This document shows, piece after piece, positions 16,678 to 23,071 of a stretch of 25,974 nt of DNA. Numbering within the stretch: position 1 is the first letter of the stretch; the number at the start of each line of letters is the position of its first letter. Position numbers and translations under genes: made by a program. The DNA lies in assembly GCA_937928755.1 (NCBI GenBank), contig CALEZI010000159.1, forward strand, positions 1-25,974, written 5' to 3'. Source of the stretch: an uncultured Rhodanobacteraceae bacterium. GTDB lineage: Bacteria > Pseudomonadota > Gammaproteobacteria > Xanthomonadales > SZUA-5. A model generated the notes under the pieces. It had not been told where the DNA came from. It saw nothing but the letters and a program-made list of their open reading frames with translations, and made no database searches.

Positions 16678-19632
16678 ATGTTTGCGATCGTTTCATCCTT
16701 GTCCGGGCTGCGCGCAGCCTCACCCGCCAAGCTTGCCGTCACGGAAGTCCTGCAGACGCTGGTTGCCGGAGACGAAGCACCGAACATCGATAGCGCCGCC
16801 GATCTCTTGATCCGGTGGACGGCCGACCAGTTATCCAGGCAGGGCGACAAGCCTCGCGGGCTTGTCATCGATCTGTTGGGGCGCGTCGTCGCCGGCCAGG
16901 TTCCGGTCGCGGTCGATCAGATTCTGTCGGCCGTCGGCTTTCAGAATCTGCTTGCCCAACTGGTGGACCTGCAGGACGAATGGCTGGGTGGCGACGAAGC
17001 ACCGTTCCTTTTTCGCGTCAGCGATGGTTTGCCGGTACTGGTGCGCCTCAAGGACCTTGCTGGCACCACGCCTGTCCGATTCGCCTTTGCCGCTGACGCG
17101 GGCCAGACGCTTGGCTCCGCGGATGGACTCAAGCTGGCCATCAAGGCCGAGGCGAGCGCCACGATCGAGATTCAGGTGCCCACTTTGGACTCATTGACTG
17201 AGCGCTTCGGCCTTGACACCTTTGGGCCCGCGCGCGCAGCAGTCGCAATCATCGCAAAAGGCGAACTCGGCGCCGGAGCCGACTGGTCGTTGAGTCCCGC
17301 TGCGTTTTCCGCCAGCGCCAACTTTTCGCGCGGGCTGACGGCGGTTTACGATTTTCCGGCCGAGCATTCCAGCGTTCGCGCGCTCTCTGCAGTCGTCAAC
17401 GGACTCCCCGATGGCCTCGATCCGGGTGCGATTCACAGGGCTATCGCCGTTCCCGGCGAGGATGGCCTCAAGCTGATTCAGCTCGATCGGGCCCGTGGTT
17501 TCACCTTTTCTCTGGGGTATGAGAAAGGCGTCAGCTTGGTCGACGTCCGAACCGTCAGCGTCGACGGGAAAAAGTCCCCGATTACCTTGAGCGCGGCCGC
17601 GACATTCAAGTTGGGGGTATCGCACCAGGAGGGGCAACAACGTCAGTTGCGCATAACACGACACGCCGGTAGCGGGCTGAAACTGTCTGGCGCCCAAGTG
17701 GACAGTGCGGAGACGGGAGTCGATTTGGGTCTCGATGCCGGGTTCACCATCACTGGATGGGGCGACATCGCCAAAGCCTTGGTCGAGGCTCACCTGCCCG
17801 AAGCCGAGGACTTGCTGGCCAAGCTGGGGCCGGTGGCGACACCGGGACAATGGCTGCGCGATACGCTCAAGCAAGCGATTGGAAAGCTACCCAAGGATCT
17901 GGCGCCGATCGTTGGCCTGATCACCGGCGAGCTCACCGCGGAACAGGCGCAAGCGGCACTGACGAACCGTCTCCAGGATCTATTGGACAGCAAGGTCAGT
18001 CTCTGGACAGCGGTGCTGCAGGATCGTCTCGATGAACTGGTGCAGACGTCGGCGGAACAACTCACCTCAAGCGCGAGCCTGATGTCATTTCGACCCGTGT
18101 TGGCGGACGCACTGGCGAGCGCCTTTCGCAAGGCGTCGTTGCTCGACAAGGCACGCCGCGCGCTGTTGTCGCAGATTCCGGAAGGCAAGGCCCAGCTTGC
18201 CGAGCTGACGCGGTTGCTGGCGAAGGTCGGAGACCATGTCAAAGCCACCGTTACCAAGGCGGATCAACTGGTTGAGCCGATTCTCAAGTTCCTCAAGGAC
18301 TATGAAGCTTTCCGGCAGAAACTGATCGTAGGTGCGGACAAGCTCGCCAAGCTGCGCCTTGGCATTGCCATCGACCATGCGCGAAAGGACGTGGCAACTG
18401 ACACCCTGGAAACCGGTTTCGTGATTCCAGAGGACGTCCTTGAAACCGCGGCAGCAGCGGCCGACTTCAAGGCCTGGCTTACCGGCGGACGCTTTGGCAA
18501 TCCGGCATTGCCGTTCGGCGTCCCCCAAGCCAGCGATGCGTGGAAGGTCATCAGTACGCGCACCTCGGAATCGACTACGACCATCCGCCTTGACTTGGCG
18601 TTGGCTGACGCAACAACCGTGGACCTGCTCAAAAGCGACACCCGGATCGAAGTGGGCCCCGGCGGTGTGCTCGTGGCGCTGACCCGCGCGTCGGCAAAGA
18701 AGCTGGCCAAGAACAGTTGGAGCGACGAGGTGGTGACGGCCACTGGCGCAACCATCCTCGACGCCCTGTCGCCCCAGCTTCCGATGTCCGCACTGTCGAT
18801 GGATCTCGATTTCGAGGACCAGAAGTTCGAGGAAAAGGAGCTGGTGTCCATTCTGGCGAGCCTGGCGCGAGTTGGAGCTGCGGCATTCCCGGCGTCGGTT
18901 TCCGATGGAATCTGGAATGACTGGGAAGTGCTTCGGACGAAGCAGGGGATCAAGGCGCCCAGGGCGCGCCTTCGCGTCGGCCTGATGATCGATGCGCCGC
19001 GGCGCGAAAAGCTGCTTGCTTTGGCGAAAGACCAGGACAAGCGTCGGGCGGCCTTGGTCGACGCGTTATTGCTCGCCACCGCCGAGCGCCCGGAGCGCGA
19101 TGTGGTCAAGGCCCTGAAGGTGTTGGGATATGACGCCGAGCCTGGCTCGGTGTTATTGAACGGCTGGAGCAGGTTCGTCGGCTGGCTGAAATACAAGGGC
19201 ACAAAGAAGATCGGTTACATCATTGCAGCGGAGAATCTTCCCGGCGCAGCCAGCGCAAACAACCCGATCGGGCAAGCCGTTAAGGCAATCTGGGGTGCGT
19301 TCGCAGTGGTCAATGCGATCGAGAGCGTGTTGATTACCGCCGTCCAATGGCCAGGTGCAGCCGATCAATATGAGAAATTGGTGAAATCGAATCTCAAGGC
19401 TAACCCCAACCTACAAGTCTTCGAGGCTGCTTTCCTGGCATCGAAGCAACTCGCCAACGATTACTCCAAGAACGGACGGTACGTCGCCCGAGCTCTTGGT
19501 CGGGCACTGAGTACCTCTGACGCCATGTTTGATCGCAATGACGGCACGCCAGTCAACACTCTGATCCTGATGAGCTTCCTGTCCAGGGCGTGTGGGGCGC
19601 AGTTAATCGGAGAGGTCGTTGATACGTTTTGA
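16678..19632 (+). CDS. Large uncharacterised protein, 984 aa
   Basis: I do not recognise a named domain. The ATG at 16678 follows GGAG at 16668-16671; the frame is open from 16522 but earlier starts lack a ribosome site. There is no signal peptide. Residues about 1-110 are helical, 110-380 are rich in short beta strands, 400-600 are helical (APIVGLITGELTAEQAQAALTNRL region, long amphipathic helices), 600-800 mix strands and helices (TTIRLDLALADATTVDLL), and 800-984 are helical with a hydrophobic stretch (AIWGAFAVVNAIESVLITAVQW) that could touch or cross a membrane. The segment order parallels the 765-aa product at 8331, suggesting distant paralogy. The membrane-YEATS gene follows after 71 nt on the same strand, so the two are likely co-expressed. 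Base composition drifts toward A/T at the 3' end. Confidence 0.85.
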   Translation: MFAIVSSLSGLRAASPAKLAVTEVLQTLVAGDEAPNIDSAADLLIRWTADQLSRQGDKPRGLVIDLLGRVVAGQVPVAVDQILSAVGFQNLLAQLVDLQDEWLGGDEAPFLFRVSDGLPVLVRLKDLAGTTPVRFAFAADAGQTLGSADGLKLAIKAEASATIEIQVPTLDSLTERFGLDTFGPARAAVAIIAKGELGAGADWSLSPAAFSASANFSRGLTAVYDFPAEHSSVRALSAVVNGLPDGLDPGAIHRAIAVPGEDGLKLIQLDRARGFTFSLGYEKGVSLVDVRTVSVDGKKSPITLSAAATFKLGVSHQEGQQRQLRITRHAGSGLKLSGAQVDSAETGVDLGLDAGFTITGWGDIAKALVEAHLPEAEDLLAKLGPVATPGQWLRDTLKQAIGKLPKDLAPIVGLITGELTAEQAQAALTNRLQDLLDSKVSLWTAVLQDRLDELVQTSAEQLTSSASLMSFRPVLADALASAFRKASLLDKARRALLSQIPEGKAQLAELTRLLAKVGDHVKATVTKADQLVEPILKFLKDYEAFRQKLIVGADKLAKLRLGIAIDHARKDVATDTLETGFVIPEDVLETAAAAADFKAWLTGGRFGNPALPFGVPQASDAWKVISTRTSESTTTIRLDLALADATTVDLLKSDTRIEVGPGGVLVALTRASAKKLAKNSWSDEVVTATGATILDALSPQLPMSALSMDLDFEDQKFEEKELVSILASLARVGAAAFPASVSDGIWNDWEVLRTKQGIKAPRARLRVGLMIDAPRREKLLALAKDQDKRRAALVDALLLATAERPERDVVKALKVLGYDAEPGSVLLNGWSRFVGWLKYKGTKKIGYIIAAENLPGAASANNPIGQAVKAIWGAFAVVNAIESVLITAVQWPGAADQYEKLVKSNLKANPNLQVFEAAFLASKQLANDYSKNGRYVARALGRALSTSDAMFDRNDGTPVNTLILMSFLSRACGAQLIGEVVDTF

Positions 19633-19703
19633 GGCCACGGAAAGGATCGCTTCGGGCTAGCAATCGAAATCAAGAGAATCGCCAAAACCCAGGGAGTCTT
19701 GAA

Positions 19704-20738
19704 ATGAACGAAGAATTATCCAGTCGCATGTTGGATGCACGGGATGCAGATGCAACCATAAAATCTGTCGAACGTATGGTTTTTGGCACTTTCGTTATTC
19801 TTGGCCTTCTGGCTCTGGCCTCCGCTGCGTTCTATTACCAGCAGGGACCCAAGGATCTGTTGCCATGGATACATTCCCTTGGATTGGGAATCGCCGCTGC
19901 CTTGGCAGGTGCCATAGTCGGGCTGTTGTTTGCTGTTCCAAGACGTTCGTCAACAGCCGTGTCCTCATCTAATGGAGGTTATGACGCAAACGACAATTTG
20001 GTCAAGGTTTCGGATTGGTTAACAGGGGCCCTGACTGGCATTGCGCTCGCAACAGGGAAGGACATTGTCATGTCCGTTTGGCAGCTATCCCAGATAGTTG
20101 CGTCAGGTTACCCTGGATTCGTCTTCGCGTGCATCATAGGAGGTTTTGCAGCGGGCTTCCTATTGGGTTATTTGAGACTGCGTGCACATTTGGCATTCAT
20201 TTTTGCTTACGGTGATCGAAGAGCAAATGATGTTGCTGCGCTGCGAGTCGCTGCAAATGCCAAAGTTGCCCTTAATGAATCCGACATGAAAGTCCGGGTA
20301 GGTATGGCTGGCACATTGCTGAAATCATTGGGGGGCACTGAAGCAAATCAGCCCGAAGTTGTCAAGGCAATACGAAGGGCATTCGAAACCAGCTTTGATG
20401 GCGATCCGCATAAAGGTGCTTTTGGGGGGAGATCAGAAGTAGGCGGATACAAACTCAGTTTTTCCAAATGTCACGTTGAAGATGATGGCCTGTTGGCAAT
20501 TGAAATGGAGGTCCGAAGCACGTCTGCAACGGTCAAGCCCATGTTGGTTGAGTTTCATCTCCACCCGAGTTTTCCAGCTCAAAAGATAACAAAACCTGTC
20601 GATGAGGACGGCGTCGTCCGCTTACCATTAAAGCTGGTTGAAACCTTTACGGTGGGCGCGGTGGTGCAACCTGGCGATGTTCGGCTTGAACTGGATCTAA
20701 ATGAGGTAGCAGAAATACCGGCTGAGTACCACTACTGA
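19704..20738 (+). CDS. Multi-pass membrane protein with C-terminal prokaryotic YEATS-like domain
   Basis: The 344-aa product starts at 19704 after GGGAG (about 19692-19696). Membrane segments are seen at about 25-45 (MVFGTFVILGLLALASAAFYY), 55-79 and 134-158 (FVFACIIGGFAAGFLLGYL), with a weaker one at 103-124, so two to four passes. Residues about 165-245 are a helical linker. Residues about 247-335 form a beta domain with the YEATS-like core VEFHLHPSFP (284-291), where eukaryotic YEATS readers have LHESFP, followed by G-x-V-x-L-P-L. I infer a prokaryotic YEATS (pYEATS) domain, a group reported from predicted bacterial conflict and signalling systems. The domain would face the cytoplasm if the pass number is even. 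The gene is visibly richer in A/T and uses rarer codons than its neighbours, a sign of transfer. Confidence 0.8.
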   Translation: MNEELSSRMLDARDADATIKSVERMVFGTFVILGLLALASAAFYYQQGPKDLLPWIHSLGLGIAAALAGAIVGLLFAVPRRSSTAVSSSNGGYDANDNLVKVSDWLTGALTGIALATGKDIVMSVWQLSQIVASGYPGFVFACIIGGFAAGFLLGYLRLRAHLAFIFAYGDRRANDVAALRVAANAKVALNESDMKVRVGMAGTLLKSLGGTEANQPEVVKAIRRAFETSFDGDPHKGAFGGRSEVGGYKLSFSKCHVEDDGLLAIEMEVRSTSATVKPMLVEFHLHPSFPAQKITKPVDEDGVVRLPLKLVETFTVGAVVQPGDVRLELDLNEVAEIPAEYHY

Positions 20739-20778
20739 ATCTACGCTGGGTTGTTCGGGATCATAAAGCGCATCTGAC

Positions 20779-20828
20779 CGTCGGCGCGATGATCCGGATG
20801 CGGCCCTCGTCGTTCCGGAGCGCCGACG
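20779..20828. other. Strong stem-loop after the membrane-YEATS gene
   Basis: CGTCGGCGC (20779-20787) pairs exactly with GCGCCGACG (20820-20828), and TCCGG / CCGGA inside extend the stem. It starts about 40 nt after the YEATS stop. There is no T-tract, so an intrinsic terminator is possible but not proven. It may equally be a fragment of a lost gene or repeat. Confidence 0.45.
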
Positions 20829-20871
20829 TCGGCACCGAAGGCAAGGCGACGCGGGCCGCGCCCGGTAAAAA

Positions 20872-20936
20872 CTATCGCGGTCGATGGGTGTGGTAGCGGT
20901 GCTCCCCCAGCCAGCTCTCGCGACTGGCTGCGATAG
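20872..20936. other. Nested inverted repeats in a gene-free region
   Basis: CTATCGC (20872-20878) pairs with GCGATAG (20930-20936), enclosing CAGCCAG (20908-20914) and CTGGCTG (20924-20930). The 20739-21066 stretch holds no convincing gene, only this, the stem-loop before it and the tandem repeats after it. The meaning is unknown; an att-like site or structured RNA are possibilities only. Confidence 0.35.
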
Positions 20937-20987
20937 GGTTGGGAGAGTGGCTAGCAAGCCACAAGAATTCGGCTAGCGTAACTGCGC

Positions 20988-21062
20988 CTCCGTACGGACT
21001 GTCACGTCGACTGCTCCGTACGGACTGTCACGTCGACTGCTCCGTACGGAACTGTCACGTCG
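20988..21062 (+). repeat. Three 26-bp tandem repeats
   Basis: Units begin at 20988, 21014 and 21040. The first two are identical (CTCCGTACGGACTGTCACGT then CGACTG); the third has one inserted A and is cut short. Each contains the palindrome CCGTACGG and TGTCACGT. They end 4 nt before the first ATG of the HsdR remnant, at the junction between the A/T-rich gene and the restriction remnant. They look like iteron or recombination-site repeats; no replication or integrase gene is nearby. Confidence 0.75.
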
Positions 21063-21066
21063 CACG

Positions 21067-21672
21067 ATGACACTGCGGCATGTCATACGCAGCACTCGCT
21101 GGCGTCGCGTCTGCGACCCACCTACCATCAAACGCCTGGCCAAACCCGACATCAGCATCCTGAGCGACCAGTTCGTGGCCGAAGTGCGCAGCCTGAAGCA
21201 CAATAACGTCGCCGCCGAACTGCTGGAAAAGCTGCTCAAGGACGAACTCAAAGTCCGTGCCCGACGCAACCTGGTGCAGGCCCAGGTGTTCTCCGAGAAA
21301 CTGAAGAAGACACTCAACGGCTACCACAACCGCGCCATCTCGACGATGCAGGTCATCCATGAGCTGATCAAGCTCGCCAAGGACCTCGAACCCGCCAGCA
21401 AACGCGGCGCCGATCTCGGTCTGACCGACGACGAGATTGCTTTCCACGATGCCCTCGCTGCCAACGAGAGCGCCATCGAGGCCATGGGCGACGCCAAGCT
21501 CAGGCTGATCGCCGCGGAGCTGATCACCCAGGTCAAGAAGAGCGTCACCATCGACTGGACCTTGCGCGAAAGCGCCCGCGCCAGGATCAAGGTCATGGTC
21601 AAACGTATCCTCAACAAGTACGGCTACCCGCCGGATCTGCAGGAGGAAGCCGTGCAGACCGTGCTCAAGTAG
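21067..21672 (+). pseudogene. hsdR: Remnant of type I restriction endonuclease subunit R (HsdR C-terminus)
   Basis: The 201-codon frame matches, from memory, the extreme C-terminal domain (DUF3387) of HsdR: PDISILSDQFVAEV, then AAELLEKLLKDELKVRARRN, FSEKLKKTLNGYHNRAIST, DLGLTDDEIAFHDAL and TIDWTLRESARARIKVMVKR, then KYGYPPDLQEEAVQTVLK. Homology begins near 21142, so the first ~25 codons are not HsdR. The helicase and nuclease parts, some 800 or more residues, are absent, and no hsdM or hsdS is present. The frame stops at TAG (21670-21672) exactly where the family usually has a Gln; the same frame then continues AELLCAAW to about 21696, so this is CAG-to-TAG decay plus truncation. Even if translated it could not restrict DNA. 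Confidence 0.85.
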
Positions 21673-21953
21673 GCGGAGTTGTTGTGTGCGGCTTGGGTGC
21701 CGACTCCGCGCTGTTGGGCGTATTGCTGGTCACTGCACAGGCCGGTCCTGGACTCGGTGCGGAGCTTGAGTTGTCCGTCTTTCTGCGACAGCGCGTCGCG
21801 CGGCGCCAGCAAGACGACATCGGCCATGCGGGTACGCAAGGCCGCGCCGGTTTCGCCGCTCAGTTTCGCCGGCTCGTGGATGCGCGGATCGGCCGCGCAA
21901 GGCACGCTCGACGCCAGGGCCAGCGTCAGTGACAGCAGTTGGGCTCGCCGCAT
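21624..21953 (-). pseudogene. Truncated small secreted protein gene
   Basis: The ATG at 21953 opens a frame with a credible signal peptide (MRRAQLLSLTLALASSVPCAADP) and a soluble-looking part (LSGETGAALRTRMADVVLLAPRDAL). It lies 15 nt after the stop of the gene at 21969, so it was probably the second gene of that operon. Its 3' end runs antisense into the HsdR remnant near 21700, and the last ~25 residues there look like noise, so I think the native C-terminus has been lost. No family is recognised. It might still be expressed as a short protein. Confidence 0.5.
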
Positions 21954-21968
21954 GGCGGTTGCGCCGGC

Positions 21969-22385
21969 TCAGGGTTCTTCGTCCTCGTCGTCGCCGTCGC
22001 CGCCGTTGCCACTGCTGCTGCCGCCGCCACCACCGCTCGAACTGCCGCCGCTGCCCGCCGCGCTGCCGCCCTGGTCCGGGGTCAGGCCGGCGTCGAGCAG
22101 CGGTTGCACGGCAAACAGCAGCCGCTTGGAATCCTCCGGCAGATCGAATCGAACAGCGACGAAGGGGACCGTTTCCAGGCCGACGCGACTGGCAAAAATG
22201 GCGTTGAGTCCACCCTTGGCGGGCTTGGCCACGCCGATGGCGACGGTGTTCTTGTCGCGGATAACACGAACTTTCACCTTCTTGCCGATGGAGGTGAACT
22301 CGATGCGGTCCCCGAGCAGCAGAAAGCGCGCCGTGGAGTCCTTGATGGTCCAGCGTTTGCTGGCGAATTCGGTTGCAGTAGCCAT
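21969..22385 (-). CDS. Small hypothetical protein with Gly/Ser linker and acidic tail
   Basis: The 138-aa product has a globular, beta-rich part of about 95 residues (TARFLLLGDRIEFTSIGKKVKVRVIRDKNTVAIGV region), followed by a low-complexity Gly/Ser tract and an acidic end (GDGDDEDEEP). No signal peptide or membrane segment is seen, so it is probably cytoplasmic. The ATG at 22385 was chosen because GGGGGA lies 7 nt upstream; an ATG at 22412 is in frame but lacks a ribosome site. It precedes the truncated secreted gene and follows the 146-bp repeat array. The strand-rich core could be a small barrel (binding fold), but I cannot name it. Acidic tails of this kind are often flexible or DNA-mimicking; that is speculation. 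Confidence 0.7.
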   Translation of the reverse strand: MATATEFASKRWTIKDSTARFLLLGDRIEFTSIGKKVKVRVIRDKNTVAIGVAKPAKGGLNAIFASRVGLETVPFVAVRFDLPEDSKRLLFAVQPLLDAGLTPDQGGSAAGSGGSSSGGGGGSSSGNGGDGDDEDEEP

Positions 22386-22497
22386 GGTTGCGTCCCCCTG
22401 TTTGTCAGACATGCGGATCATCAGTCTGCCGCGGGCGCAGGTTCTCGCACCATGTTGGCATCAGAATCTGCGCGACGTGCGGCGTCTGATTCGTGGC

Positions 22498-23071
22498 GTT
22501 ACGGAGCAGCGGAGCCGAGCAAGCTCGGCTCTACGAGAAGCGCTACGCGGCCCCGGAGCCGAGCAAGCTCGGCTCTACGAGAAGCGTTGGTGTTGCGAGC
22601 TCTGGTAGAGCGGAGCTTGCTCCGCTGCTGTTGATTTGGGCGCGGTGCGGAGCAACGGAGCCGAGCAAGCTCGGCTCTACGAGAAGCGTTACGAGGCCCC
22701 CGAGCCGAGCAAGCTCGGCTTTGCGAGAAGCGTTGGCATTGCGAGCTCTGGTAGAGCGGAGCTTGCTCCGCTGCCGTTGATTCGGGCGCGTTACGGAGCA
22801 ACGGAGCCGGACAAGCTCGGCTCTACGAGAAGCACTACGAGGCCCCGGAGCCGAGCAAGCTCGGCTCTACGAGAAGCGTTGGTTTTGCGAGCTCTGGTAG
22901 AGCGGAGCTTGCTCCGCTGCCGTTGATTCGGGCGCGTTACGGAACAACGGAGCCGAGCAAGCTCGGCTCTCCGAGAAGCGTTACGGAGCAACGGAGCCGG
23001 GCAAGCTCGGCTCCACGAGAAGCGTTGGTTTTGCGAGCTCTGGTAGAGCGGAGCTTGCTCCGCTGCTGTTG
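22498..23071. repeat. Four tandem 146-bp units, each of three GTAG-type REP palindromes
   Basis: The plus-oriented element GGTAGAGCGGAGCTTGCTCC has its GTAG at 22605, 22751, 22897 and 23043, an exact 146-bp period. Each unit carries two inverted-orientation palindromes (GAGCCGAGCAAGCTCGGCTC then TACGAG, at about 22511, 22555, 22658, 22700, 22804, 22846, 22950 and 22994), then one plus-oriented palindrome with a GCGGAGC/GCTCCGC stem. That is twelve palindromes in all. Units differ by a few substitutions. The stems strongly suggest structured RNA in either direction. GTAG-headed REPs are usually mobilised by RAYT transposases; none is encoded here. The array contains the 3' end of the CHAT gene. 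Confidence 0.9.

Noticed and set aside
20697..20957. Small minus-strand ORF after the YEATS gene
   Set aside because: Arg/Ser-rich, overlaps the end of a supported gene and the stem-loops, no ribosome site.
20988..21062. CRISPR or plasmid origin iterons
   Set aside because: Units are directly adjacent with no spacers, and no replication-initiator gene is present.
22493..22926. Short proteins reading GAEQARLYEKR-like repeats
   Set aside because: These frames are only the REP array translated; no ribosome sites or independent composition.
22498..23071. CRISPR array
   Set aside because: Repeats are palindromes in both orientations with conserved rather than unique intervals, and there are no cas genes.
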